DNA of 64,000 nt from contig NZ_JAAALN010000002.1 in assembly GCF_009906795.1 (NCBI RefSeq), positions 16,674 to 80,673 of the forward strand. Reading direction: 5' to 3'. The stretch is from Kineococcus siccus (GTDB taxonomy: Bacteria; Actinomycetota; Actinomycetes; Actinomycetales; Kineococcaceae). The notes below the pieces were generated by a model that was not told where the DNA came from, searched no databases, and worked only from the letters and a program-made list of their open reading frames with translations. Position numbers and translations under genes: made by a program. The stretch's first letter is position 1. Each line of letters opens with the position of its first letter. This document shows, piece after piece, positions 46,268-54,590 of this stretch.

Positions 46268-46729
46268 ATGGCCGGCACTCCGGGCGAGCACGTCCTGAAG
46301 GTGCACCACCTGCGTCCCGCGCCCGGCGCGAAGACCGCCAAGCAGCGCGTCGGCCGTGGTGAGGGCAGCAAGGGCAAGACCGCCGGTCGAGGGACCAAGG
46401 GCTCGAAGGCGCGCTACCAGGTGCCCGCCGGGTTCGAGGGCGGGCAGATGCCCCTGCACATGCGCCTGCCGAAGCTGCGCGGGTTCAAGAACCCGTTCCG
46501 CGTCGAGTACCAGGTCGTCAACCTCGACAAGCTCGCGTCCCTCTTCCCCGAGGGTGGCAGCGTGTCCGTGGACGACCTCGTCGCCAAGGGCGCCGTGCGC
46601 GACGGGCACCTCGTGAAGGTGCTCGGCACGGGCGAGGTGGGCGTGGCCCTGCAGGTCAGCGCCCACAGGTTCTCCGCGTCCGCCGTGGAGAAGATCGCCG
46701 CAGCGGGTGGGTCCACCACCGCGCTGTGA
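46268..46729 (+). CDS. rplO: Ribosomal protein uL15
   Basis: L15 (153 residues) is a late assembly protein with a basic N-terminal extension. [40 protein letters not shown] and [20 protein letters not shown] match the family. It ends the spc ribosomal block: a strong hairpin follows before secY. Confidence 0.97.
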   Translation: MAGTPGEHVLKVHHLRPAPGAKTAKQRVGRGEGSKGKTAGRGTKGSKARYQVPAGFEGGQMPLHMRLPKLRGFKNPFRVEYQVVNLDKLASLFPEGGSVSVDDLVAKGAVRDGHLVKVLGTGEVGVALQVSAHRFSASAVEKIAAAGGSTTAL

Positions 46730-46764
46730 GCGGCCCGCAGCACTGATCGACCCCGCAGGACGTC

Positions 46765-46803
46765 CGCGGCGGTAGCGACGAGTGATCGTCCGCTACCGCC
46801 GCG
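46765..46803 (+). terminator. Strong hairpin terminator between rplO and secY
   Basis: A perfect 13-bp stem (46765-46777 with 46791-46803) is extended inward by ACGA/TCGT across a one-base bulge to a GTGA loop. TCGTCGTTCTGG follows. It separates secY from the ribosomal genes. Confidence 0.8.
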
Positions 46804-46822
46804 TCGTCGTTCTGGGGGGCGG

Positions 46823-46828
46823 TAAGGT
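46823..46828 (+). promoter_or_regulatory. Possible -10 of secY-adk-map
   Basis: TAAGGT lies about 20 bases past the rplO terminator and about 100 bases before secY. No -35 consensus is evident. Confidence 0.4.
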
Positions 46829-46925
46829 CTCCACCGTGGTCGGCGCCCGCCGCCGGCCACCGCACCACCGTCCGTCAGTCCCCAGTCCGCCCCTGCGTGC
46901 CGCAGGGCCGGTGCAGGAGGTTCGA

Positions 46926-48227
46926 GTGCTCACCGCATTGGCCCGGGCGTTCCGCACGCCGGACCTGCGCCGCAAGCTGCTGTTCACGCTCGGCATCATC
47001 GTGCTCGTCAGGGTCGGCTCGTTCGTGCCGACCCCGGGCGTCGACTACTCCGCCGTGCAGCAGTGCATCGCGCAGGCCGAGACCGGCAACAGCCTGCTCG
47101 GCCTGGTCAACCTCTTCTCCGGCGGCGCACTGCTGCAGCTGTCGGTCTTCGCGCTCGGGATCATGCCGTACATCACGGCGAGCATCATCATCCAGCTGCT
47201 CACCGTGGTCATCCCGCGCTTCGAGGAGCTGAAGAAGGAGGGCCAGCAGGGCACCACCAAGCTGACCCAGTACACGCGCTACCTCACGATCGCCCTGGCG
47301 GTCCTGCAGTCGACGACCTACGTGTCGATCGCGCGGGACCCCACGCGGCTGTTCCAGACCAACTGCACCGCGCAGGTCGTCCCCGACCAGAGCGTGCACG
47401 TCATCGCCCTGATGGTCCTGACGATGACCGCGGGCACCGGCCTGGTGATGTGGCTGGGCGAGCTCGTGACCGAGCGGGGCGTCGGCAACGGCATGTCGCT
47501 GCTGATCTTCGTGCAGATCGCGTCGGGCTTCCCCACGTCCCTGTGGGCCATCCAGCGCGAGCGCGGCTTCCTGACCTTCGCCGCGGTGATCCTCATGGGC
47601 CTCGTCGTGGTGGCGGCCGTGGTGGCCGTCGAGCAGTCGCAGCGCCGCGTCCCCGTGCAGTACGCCAAGCGCATGATCGGGCGCCGCATGTTCGGCGGCT
47701 CGAGCACCTACATCCCGCTGAAGGTCAACATGGCCGGCGTCATCCCGGTCATCTTCGCGTCCTCGCTGCTGTACCTGCCGGCGCTGCTGGCCCAGTTCAA
47801 CGACCCGAACGACGGCTGGGTCATCTGGATCGACACCTACCTGGTGCGCGGCGACCACCCGCTCTACATGGCGCTGTACTTCCTGCTCATCATCTTCTTC
47901 GCCTTCTTCTACGTGGCGATCACGTTCAACCCGGACGAGGTCGCCGAGAACATGCGCAAGTACGGGGGCTTCATCCCCGGGGTGCGCGCGGGGCGTCCGA
48001 CGGCCGAGTACCTCGACTACATCCTCACCCGCATCACCCTGCCGGGGGCCCTGTACCTCGGTCTGGTCTCGCTCCTGCCGCTCATCGCGCTCGTGGCCTT
48101 CAACGCCAACCAGAACTTCCCGTTCGGCGGCACGTCGATCCTCATCATCGTCGGCGTGGGTCTCGAGACCGTGAAGCAGATCGAGAGCCAGCTCCAGCAG
48201 CGCAACTACGAAGGGTTCTTGCGATGA
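46926..48227 (+). CDS. secY: Preprotein translocase subunit SecY
   Basis: SecY (433 residues) is the ten-span protein-conducting channel. Start LTALARAFRTPDLRRKLLFT and LIIVLVRVGSFVPTPGVDY-type first helix; plug region LLGLVNLFSGGALLQLSVFA; MPYITASIIIQLLTVVIPRF; the cytoplasmic loop with GVRAGRPTAEYLDYILTRIT. GTG at 46926 follows GTGCAGGAGG; the open frame upstream is not family-like. Stop overlaps adk. Confidence 0.97.
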   Translation: MLTALARAFRTPDLRRKLLFTLGIIVLVRVGSFVPTPGVDYSAVQQCIAQAETGNSLLGLVNLFSGGALLQLSVFALGIMPYITASIIIQLLTVVIPRFEELKKEGQQGTTKLTQYTRYLTIALAVLQSTTYVSIARDPTRLFQTNCTAQVVPDQSVHVIALMVLTMTAGTGLVMWLGELVTERGVGNGMSLLIFVQIASGFPTSLWAIQRERGFLTFAAVILMGLVVVAAVVAVEQSQRRVPVQYAKRMIGRRMFGGSSTYIPLKVNMAGVIPVIFASSLLYLPALLAQFNDPNDGWVIWIDTYLVRGDHPLYMALYFLLIIFFAFFYVAITFNPDEVAENMRKYGGFIPGVRAGRPTAEYLDYILTRITLPGALYLGLVSLLPLIALVAFNANQNFPFGGTSILIIVGVGLETVKQIESQLQQRNYEGFLR

Positions 48228-48835
48228 GCCGTCTCGTCCTCCTGGGTCCCCCCGGCGCCGGGAAGGGCACGCAGGCCAAGCGCCTGGCGGCCCGCCTCGC
48301 CGTGCCCGCGATCTCGACGGGCGACATCTTCCGCGCCAACGTCGCGCAGGGGACCGAGCTGGGCCTGTCGGCGAAGGAGTACATGGACGCGGGCAAGTAC
48401 GTGCCGGACTCGGTCACCAACCTCATGGTCCGCGACCGGCTCGCCCAGCCCGACGCGACGGGCGGCTTCATCCTCGACGGCTACCCGCGCACGACCGACC
48501 AGGTCCGCGAGCTGGACGACATGCTCGCCGAGGCGGGGACGTCCCTGACCGCCGTGCTGGAGCTGACCGCCGACACCGACGAGCTGGTGCGCCGCCTCAC
48601 GCTGCGCGCGGGCACCGAGGGCCGCAGCGACGACGCGGAGGGCGTCGTGCGCACGCGCCAGCAGGTCTACCTCGAGCAGACCGCGCCGCTGGTGGAGGTC
48701 TACTCGACCCGGGGCCTGCTGCACAGCGTCGACGGGCTGGGTGCCGTCGAGGAGGTCACGGCGCGGCTCGAGCAGGTGCTCGCGCAGGCGGCGGACGCCG
48801 ACGCTCCGCCCGCCGGCGACGCGCAGGCCGGCTGA
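48224..48835 (+). CDS. adk: Adenylate kinase
   Basis: Adk (203 residues) interconverts AMP, ADP and ATP. P-loop LLGPPGAGKGTQAKRLA, AMP-binding STGDIFRANV and DGYPRTTDQV are visible. The LID region is short (LRAGTEGRSDDAEGVVRTRQ), without the zinc-binding long LID, as in other actinobacteria. The C-terminus has an Ala/Asp-rich tail of about 15 residues. It overlaps secY by 4 bases. Confidence 0.97.
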   Translation: MSRLVLLGPPGAGKGTQAKRLAARLAVPAISTGDIFRANVAQGTELGLSAKEYMDAGKYVPDSVTNLMVRDRLAQPDATGGFILDGYPRTTDQVRELDDMLAEAGTSLTAVLELTADTDELVRRLTLRAGTEGRSDDAEGVVRTRQQVYLEQTAPLVEVYSTRGLLHSVDGLGAVEEVTARLEQVLAQAADADAPPAGDAQAG

Positions 48836-48845
48836 GCGGGCGCCC

Positions 48846-49658
48846 GTGTTCGGACGCGACCGGGTCGAGCTGAAGACGCCCGAGCAGATCCGCGCCATGC
48901 GCCGGGCCGGGCTGCTGACGCGCGCGGCCCTCGACGCCGCCCGCGACGCGCTGCGGCCCGGGGTCACCACCGACGAGCTCGACGCCGTCGCGGCCGAGGT
49001 CATCCGCGCCGGCGGCGGCACGTCGAACTTCCTCGGCTACCACGGCTACCCGAAGACGCTCTGCATCTCCGTCAACGAGGTCGTCGTGCACGGCATCCCC
49101 GGCGGCCGCGTGGTGCAGGAGGGGGACGTCGTCTCCATCGACGGGGGCGCGGTCGTCGACGGCTGGCACGGCGACTCGGCGTTCACGCAGATCGTGGGCG
49201 AGCCGCGCGACGCGGGCGACGAGGAGCTCGTCGAGATCACCCGGCAGGCCATGTGGCGGGGGATCGCCGCGCTGGACCGGCGCGGCCGCGTGGGCGACGT
49301 CGGCGCGGCCGTGGAGGACGCGGTCGACGGCCGGCTCGCGATCGTCGACGGCTACACGGGCCACGGCATCGGGACCGCGATGCACCAGGCGCCCGACGTG
49401 CTGAACCACCGCGACCGCGACCGGGGGCCGAAGGTCCGTCCCGGCCTGTGCCTGGCCGTCGAGCCCATGTGCACGCGGGGCACCACCGAGACCGACGTCC
49501 TCGCCGACGAGTGGACGGTCGTCACGACCGACGGTTCGCGCGCCGCGCACTGGGAGCACACGGTCGCCGTGCTGCCGGAGGGCCTCTGGGTCCTCACCGC
49601 GACGGACGGGGGAGCCGCGGAGCTCGGCGCCCTCGGGGTCACCGTCCCCGCGCAGTGA
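48846..49658 (+). CDS. map: Methionine aminopeptidase, type I
   Basis: MetAP (270 residues) removes N-terminal methionine. Metal ligands are visible in SIDGGAVVDGWHGDSAFTQI (first Asp pair), GHGIGTAMHQAPDVLNH (His), and CLAVEPMCTRG (Glu), with a final Glu in HWEHTVAV. No N-terminal zinc-finger extension. I use the GTG at 48846, ten bases after adk; product FGRDRVELKTPEQIRAMRRA. Confidence 0.95.
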   Translation: MFGRDRVELKTPEQIRAMRRAGLLTRAALDAARDALRPGVTTDELDAVAAEVIRAGGGTSNFLGYHGYPKTLCISVNEVVVHGIPGGRVVQEGDVVSIDGGAVVDGWHGDSAFTQIVGEPRDAGDEELVEITRQAMWRGIAALDRRGRVGDVGAAVEDAVDGRLAIVDGYTGHGIGTAMHQAPDVLNHRDRDRGPKVRPGLCLAVEPMCTRGTTETDVLADEWTVVTTDGSRAAHWEHTVAVLPEGLWVLTATDGGAAELGALGVTVPAQ

Positions 49659-49720
49659 CTGCGCCGCAGCACCTCGCCGCATCGCGCCCGCCCGGATTTC
49701 GTCTGCGGCTCGCCGTCGCG

Positions 49721-49726
49721 TAGGCT
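49721..49726 (+). promoter_or_regulatory. -10 element of infA
   Basis: TAGGCT lies 85 bases before infA. A weak TTTCGT (49697-49702) 18 bases upstream may be the -35. The gap 49659-49810 suggests infA starts its own transcription unit. Confidence 0.5.
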
Positions 49727-49810
49727 TGACCGTCGGTCCGTCATGCCTCCTCCGCAGCCGTGGTGGGGGACCGCGGGCCACGATCCGACACCGACGGAAA
49801 AGCGGAGGAC

Positions 49811-50032
49811 ATGCCGAAGAAGGACGGCGTCATCGAGATCGAGGGCACCGTGGTCGAAGCTCTGCCCAACGCGATGTTCCGCGTCGAGCTGAGCAACGGG
49901 CACAAGGTGCTGGCCCACATCTCCGGGAAGATGCGGCAGCACTACATCCGCATCCTCCCCGAGGACCGGGTGGTCGTCGAGCTCAGCCCTTACGACCTGT
50001 CCCGCGGGCGCATCGTCTACCGCTACAAGTGA
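49811..50032 (+). CDS. infA: Translation initiation factor IF-1
   Basis: IF-1 (73 residues) is the small S1-fold factor that occupies the A site. [20 protein letters not shown] and [20 protein letters not shown] and the C-terminal [15 protein letters not shown] are identical in style to other actinobacterial IF-1. The ATG at 49811 follows GGAGGAC. Confidence 0.98.
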   Translation: MPKKDGVIEIEGTVVEALPNAMFRVELSNGHKVLAHISGKMRQHYIRILPEDRVVVELSPYDLSRGRIVYRYK

Positions 50033-50075
50033 CCGAACTGGCCGCGAGCCGCGTGCCCGCACGACCGGAGACACG

Positions 50076-50189
50076 ATGAAGGTCAAGCCGAGCGTCAAGA
50101 AGATCTGCGAGAAGTGCAAGGTGATCCGCCGACACGGACGTGTCATGGTCATCTGCGAGAACCTGCGCCACAAGCAGCGCCAGGGCTGA
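50076..50189 (+). CDS. rpmJ: Ribosomal protein bL36 (zinc form)
   Basis: L36 (37 residues) is the smallest ribosomal protein; it begins [20 protein letters not shown] and ends [10 protein letters not shown]. The CxxC, later Cys and His form a zinc ribbon. The ATG follows CCGGAG. It lies between infA and rpsM as usual. Confidence 0.97.
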   Translation: MKVKPSVKKICEKCKVIRRHGRVMVICENLRHKQRQG

Positions 50190-50269
50190 CGCAGCAGCAC
50201 CTGCGCACGTCGCGTCCCGCGACGGCGCACCATCGCAGCACCCGTCGGGAGCACCGCTCCTGACGACAC

Positions 50270-50308
50270 CCCCGGTCGGAGGCCGGGGACCCGCCCGACG
50301 AGGGCGGG
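50270..50308 (+). other. Two hairpins in the rpsM leader
   Basis: Adjacent stems 50270-50276/50282-50288 (7 bp with one T-G pair) and 50290-50296/50302-50308 (perfect 7 bp, GACGA loop) lie within the 164-base rpmJ-rpsM gap, about 45 bases before rpsM. They may be a terminator or a translational regulatory structure; in E. coli this leader is bound by S4. Confidence 0.5.
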
Positions 50309-50353
50309 GCCGGTGCTGCGGCAGACCTCCGCGAAGACAAGGGACCACCCCGC

Positions 50354-50734
50354 ATGGCACGTCTCGTCGGCGTCGACCTCCCCCGCGAGAAGCGGCTGGA
50401 GATCGCGCTCACGTACATCTTCGGCGTCGGTCGCACCCGCGCCAAGGAAACGCTGGCCGCCACTGGCGTCAGCCCCGACCTCCGCGTCCGCGACCTCTCG
50501 GACGAGGACCTGGTCGCCCTGCGCGACCACATCGAGGGCAACTACCGCGTCGAGGGTGACCTCCGGCGCGAGGTGGCCGCCGACATCCGCCGCAAGGTGG
50601 AGATCGGCACCTACCAGGGTCTGCGGCACCGCCGCGGTCTGCCCGTGCGCGGGCAGCGCACCAAGACCAACGCCCGCACCCGCAAGGGCCCGAAGCGCAC
50701 GGTCGCCGGCAAGAAGAAGGTCGGCCGCAAGTAG
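50354..50734 (+). CDS. rpsM: Ribosomal protein uS13
   Basis: S13 (126 residues) contacts P-site tRNA and the intersubunit bridges. [20 protein letters not shown], the helix-hairpin-helix start [20 protein letters not shown] and [24 protein letters not shown] basic tail are conserved. ATG preceded by AAGGGA. It opens the alpha operon. Confidence 0.97.
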   Translation: MARLVGVDLPREKRLEIALTYIFGVGRTRAKETLAATGVSPDLRVRDLSDEDLVALRDHIEGNYRVEGDLRREVAADIRRKVEIGTYQGLRHRRGLPVRGQRTKTNARTRKGPKRTVAGKKKVGRK

Positions 50735-50818
50735 CGCTCGCGGCCCCGCTCGGGCCGCCCGGGTCGCCCGCCGACCCGCCCTCGATCTCAGTCCTCGAGT
50801 CCCAGGAGTACGGACACC

Positions 50819-51226
50819 ATGCCTCCCAAGAGCCGCCAGGCCACGGCGGCGCGCAAGCCGCGCCGCAAGGAGAAGAAGAACGTCGCGCACGGCCACGCGC
50901 ACATCAAGAGCACGTTCAACAACACGATCGTGTCGATCACCGACCCCACGGGTGCGGTGATCGCCTGGGCCTCGGCCGGCCAGGTCGGCTTCAAGGGTTC
51001 GCGCAAGTCGACCCCCTTCGCCGCGCAGATGGCGGCCGAGGCCGCGGCCCGTCGCGCGCAGGAGCACGGCATGCGCAAGGTCGACGTCTTCGTCAAGGGC
51101 CCGGGCTCGGGCCGCGAGACCGCGATCCGGTCGCTGCAGGCCACGGGCCTGGAGGTCGGCGCGATCCAGGACGTCACCCCCAGCCCGCACAACGGCTGCC
51201 GGCCCCCCAAGCGCCGGCGCGTCTGA
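50819..51226 (+). CDS. rpsK: Ribosomal protein uS11
   Basis: S11 (135 residues) lines the 30S platform near the E site. [40 protein letters not shown] and the C-terminal [13 protein letters not shown] are standard. In most bacteria rpsD follows; here a hairpin and rpoA follow instead. Confidence 0.97.
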   Translation: MPPKSRQATAARKPRRKEKKNVAHGHAHIKSTFNNTIVSITDPTGAVIAWASAGQVGFKGSRKSTPFAAQMAAEAAARRAQEHGMRKVDVFVKGPGSGRETAIRSLQATGLEVGAIQDVTPSPHNGCRPPKRRRV

Positions 51227-51237
51227 CCCGGTGACGA

Positions 51238-51260
51238 CCCCGGCGGTGCTGCCGCCGGGG
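51238..51260 (+). terminator. Hairpin after rpsK
   Basis: A perfect 9-bp stem (51238-51246 with 51252-51260) and TGCTG loop start 12 bases after rpsK, where rpsD would be expected. It may terminate or attenuate before rpoA. Confidence 0.55.
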
Positions 51261-51369
51261 CCGTCGCACGATCGACCCAGTTCACGATCGAGCCAGACCC
51301 CGTCGGTGGACCGATGCTGACGGGCGTGCGGGGCGTCATATGGCGGACGCCCGCGGGAAGGAACCCTCC

Positions 51370-52383
51370 GTGCTGATCGCACAGCGCCCCACCCTCACCG
51401 AGGACGTCGTCGACGAGTACCGCTCGCGGTTCGTCATCGAGCCTCTGGAGCCGGGCTTCGGCTACACCCTCGGCAACTCGCTGCGCCGGACGCTGCTCTC
51501 CAGCATCCCCGGTGCGGCCGTGACGAGCCTCCGCATCGACGGCGTGCTGCACGAGTTCACCAGCGTGCCCGGGGTGAAGGAGGACGTCACCGAGATCGTC
51601 CTCAACATCAAGAACCTCGTCGTCTCCTCGGAGCACGACGAGCCCGTCGTCATGTACCTGCGCAAGCAGGGTCCCGGTGCGGTCACCGCTGCGGACATCG
51701 CGCCCCCCGCGGGCGTCGAGGTCCACAACCCCGACCTCCACATCGCGACCCTCAACGGCAAGGGCAAGCTCGAGCTGGAGCTGACCGTCGAGCGCGGGCG
51801 CGGCTACGTCTCCGCGGCCCAGAACAAGTCCGGCGAGCAGGAGATCGGGCGCATCCCGATCGACTCCATCTACTCGCCGGTCCTCAAGGTCACCTACAAG
51901 GTCGAGGCGACCCGCGTCGAGCAGCGCACCGACTTCGACCGCCTCGTGGTCGACGTCGAGACCAAGCACTCGATCAGCCCGCGCGACGCCGTGGCCTCGG
52001 CCGGCAAGACGCTCACCGAGCTGTTCGGCCTGGCGCGCGAGCTCAACGTCGAGGCCGAGGGCATCGACATGGGCCCGTCCCCGACCGACGCGGCGCTGGC
52101 CGCCGACCTCGCGCTCGAGATCGAGGCGCTGGACCTCACCGTCCGCTCCTACAACTGCCTCAAGCGCGAGGGCATCCACTCGGTCGGCGAGCTGGTCTCG
52201 CGCAGCGAGGCCGACCTGCTGGACATCCGCAACTTCGGGCAGAAGTCCATCGACGAGGTGAAGGCCAAGCTCGTCGGGATGGGCCTGCACCTCAAGGACT
52301 CCCCGCCCGGGTTCGACCCGAGCGCCGTCGTCAACGACTTCGAGGAGGACGACCAGTCCTTCGCCGAGGACGAGCAGCTCTAG
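51370..52383 (+). CDS. rpoA: RNA polymerase alpha subunit
   Basis: Alpha (337 residues) dimerises to nucleate RNA polymerase. The N-terminal domain shows [20 protein letters not shown] and [20 protein letters not shown]; the C-terminal DNA-binding domain has [21 protein letters not shown] sequence, here [20 protein letters not shown], then [20 protein letters not shown]. The GTG at 51370 follows GGGAAGGAA; an ATG 30 bases upstream lacks support. Confidence 0.97.
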   Translation: MLIAQRPTLTEDVVDEYRSRFVIEPLEPGFGYTLGNSLRRTLLSSIPGAAVTSLRIDGVLHEFTSVPGVKEDVTEIVLNIKNLVVSSEHDEPVVMYLRKQGPGAVTAADIAPPAGVEVHNPDLHIATLNGKGKLELELTVERGRGYVSAAQNKSGEQEIGRIPIDSIYSPVLKVTYKVEATRVEQRTDFDRLVVDVETKHSISPRDAVASAGKTLTELFGLARELNVEAEGIDMGPSPTDAALAADLALEIEALDLTVRSYNCLKREGIHSVGELVSRSEADLLDIRNFGQKSIDEVKAKLVGMGLHLKDSPPGFDPSAVVNDFEEDDQSFAEDEQL

Positions 52384-52446
52384 CCGTCCGCCACCCCGTC
52401 ACCCCCTCGCCGGGGGTGGTGGGAGACACCGAGGAGATCGACAACC

Positions 52447-53034
52447 ATGCCCACCCCCACCAAAGGTGCGCGGCTCGGCGGCGGGCCGGCCCACCAGCGG
52501 CACATCCTGGCCAACCTGGCCACGCAGCTCTTCGAGCACCGCAGCATCACGACCACCGAGGCCAAGGCCCGGCGGCTGCGGCCCTACGCCGAGCGGCTGA
52601 TCACCTTCGCCAAGCAGGGTGACCTCGCGTCCCGCCGTCGCGTCATGCGCACGGTCAAGGACAAGGGCGTCGTCCACGAGCTCTTCACCGACATCGCCCC
52701 GGCGATGTCCGAGCGCTCGGGCGGCTACACCCGGATCGTCAAGATCGGGCCGCGCCGCGGTGACAAGGCCCCCATGGCCGTGATCGCGCTCGTCCTCGAG
52801 CCGGTCAGCGCCAAGCAGGCCACCGTCCGCGAGGCCGAGCAGGCCGTCGTCGCCGCCGCGCCCGTCGCGGCGGAGGAGACCGTCCCCACCAAGGCCCCGG
52901 CCACGGAGGAGGCGGCCACCGCCGACGTGACGACCGGTGCGGACGACACGGTCGAGACCCCCGCGGTCGAGGCCGGCAGCGTCGAGCAGCCGGACACCCT
53001 CCCCGACGCCGCGGACACCGAGGGCAAGGCCTGA
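52447..53034 (+). CDS. rplQ: Ribosomal protein bL17 with C-terminal extension
   Basis: L17 (195 residues) binds at the tunnel exit. Core: [40 protein letters not shown], and [20 protein letters not shown] up to about residue 118. The remaining 75 residues are an Ala/Glu/Thr/Val-rich acidic tail with no known fold, longer than in many relatives. It is 63 bases after rpoA. Confidence 0.95.
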   Translation: MPTPTKGARLGGGPAHQRHILANLATQLFEHRSITTTEAKARRLRPYAERLITFAKQGDLASRRRVMRTVKDKGVVHELFTDIAPAMSERSGGYTRIVKIGPRRGDKAPMAVIALVLEPVSAKQATVREAEQAVVAAAPVAAEETVPTKAPATEEAATADVTTGADDTVETPAVEAGSVEQPDTLPDAADTEGKA

Positions 53035-53051
53035 GCGCCTCCCTCGATCCC

Positions 53052-53939
53052 GTGGACGAGCCCGCCCTCCCCGACACCGGGGACGGCGGGCTCGTCCGCG
53101 TGCGCCTGGACCTGGGCTACGACGGCACGGCCTTCGCGGGCTGGGCCGAGCAGCCCGGGCTGCGCACCGTGCAGGGCGTCCTGACGGGCGCGCTCGCCCG
53201 GGTGCTGCGCATGGACCCCGCCCCCCGGCTCGTGGTGGCCGGGCGCACCGACGCGGGGGTGCACGCGCGCGGCCAGGTCGTCCACGTCGACGTCCCGCGC
53301 GCCGCGTGGGACGCCGCGCCCGGCCGCTCCGCGGTGGCGCCCGCGCAGGCCCTCGTGCGGCGGCTGGCGGGCGTGCTGCCGCCCGACGTCCGGGTGCACG
53401 CCGCCCGGCTCGCCCCCGCGGGGTTCGACGCCCGCTTCTCGGCGCTGCGCCGCCGCTACGCCTACCGGGTCTGCGACGACCCCGCGGGGGCCCCGCCCCT
53501 GCGCCGGCTCGACGTGCTCGCCGTGCGCCGCCCGCTCGACGTCGCCGCCATGGACGCCGCGGCCGCGCAGCTGGTCGGCCTGCACGACTTCGCGGCCTAC
53601 TGCCGGCCCCGCGAGGGCGCCACGACCGTCCGGACCCTGCTGCGCTACGGCTGGCGCCGCGACGACGGCGACGACCGCCTCGTCGTCGCCGACGTGCAGG
53701 CGGACGCCTTCTGCCACTCGATGGTGCGCGCGCTGGTCGGCGCCGCGCTCGCCGTGGGGGAGGGCCGTCGCCCCGTGGCGTGGCCCGCGCAGGTGCTCGC
53801 CGCGGCGGTGCGCGACCCCGCGGTCGCGGTGGTCGGGCCGCACGGGCTCTGCCTCGAGGAGGTGGCGTACCCGCCGGACGACGAGCTGGCCGCCCGCGCC
53901 CGCGAGGCCCGCGCGGTCCGGACGCTGCCGCCCCGCTAG
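53052..53939 (+). CDS. truA: tRNA pseudouridine synthase TruA
   Basis: TruA (295 residues) makes pseudouridine 38-40 in tRNA anticodon arms. After an acidic leader, [20 protein letters not shown], the catalytic Asp loop [33 protein letters not shown] and [20 protein letters not shown] are visible. The gene lies 17 bases after rplQ, the conserved order, so it is likely expressed with the alpha operon. Confidence 0.95.
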   Translation: MDEPALPDTGDGGLVRVRLDLGYDGTAFAGWAEQPGLRTVQGVLTGALARVLRMDPAPRLVVAGRTDAGVHARGQVVHVDVPRAAWDAAPGRSAVAPAQALVRRLAGVLPPDVRVHAARLAPAGFDARFSALRRRYAYRVCDDPAGAPPLRRLDVLAVRRPLDVAAMDAAAAQLVGLHDFAAYCRPREGATTVRTLLRYGWRRDDGDDRLVVADVQADAFCHSMVRALVGAALAVGEGRRPVAWPAQVLAAAVRDPAVAVVGPHGLCLEEVAYPPDDELAARAREARAVRTLPPR

Positions 53940-54012
53940 CCGCGCGCGCGGCGACACCCCGGTGTGCGCCCCTGCCGCACCGCCCGCGCCCGGCGTCGGG
54001 CACGCTGGGAGC

Positions 54013-54513
54013 GTGCCCACGCTCGTCGTCGTCCGCCACGCCAAGGCCGACACGCCTCCCGGACTGCAGGACATCGCGCGGCCGCTGTCGGCGCGCGGGC
54101 GCGCCGACGCCGAGGAGGCCGGGCGCTGGCTCGCCTCCGCGGTCGGGGCGCCGGAGCTCCTGCTCACCTCGCCGTCGCGGCGCACCGAGGAGACGACGGC
54201 GCGGCTGCTCGGCACCTGGGGCGCCGACCCCGTCGTCGTGGACGAGGAGCGCCTCTACGAGGCCTCGCTGGGCGACCTGCTGCGGATCGTGCGCGGCCTG
54301 GACACCGAGAGCGCCGAGGCCACGGTCGTGCTCGTGGGGCACAACCCCGGGGTCAGCGCGCTCGTGGAGGCCCTGACGGGGGAGGTCCAGCAGCTGCGGA
54401 CCTGCCAGGTCGCGGTCGTCGCCGTCGAGGGCGCGTGGGCCGACGCCGACTCGACGTCCTGCGCGCTGCGCAGCACCCACACCGCCCGGGCGGAGGGCTC
54501 CGCCTCCTCCTGA
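54013..54513 (+). CDS. SixA-type phosphohistidine phosphatase
   Basis: The 166-residue histidine-phosphatase-superfamily protein has the N-terminal VVVRHAKAD (catalytic RHG-type His) and GHNPGVSALVEALTG with the second His, and the characteristic DIARPLSARGRADAEEAGRW. SixA removes phosphate from phosphohistidine proteins; the target here is unknown. GTG at 54013 is six bases after CACGCT, consistent with a leaderless mRNA. Confidence 0.85.
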   Translation: MPTLVVVRHAKADTPPGLQDIARPLSARGRADAEEAGRWLASAVGAPELLLTSPSRRTEETTARLLGTWGADPVVVDEERLYEASLGDLLRIVRGLDTESAEATVVLVGHNPGVSALVEALTGEVQQLRTCQVAVVAVEGAWADADSTSCALRSTHTARAEGSASS

Positions 54514-54590
54514 GCCTGCGCGGTGGGTGCCCCGGGGGCCGGCGCGGGAAACCGGTTCGGCCCGCGGGCGCGGGGCGGCACACTCCTGGT

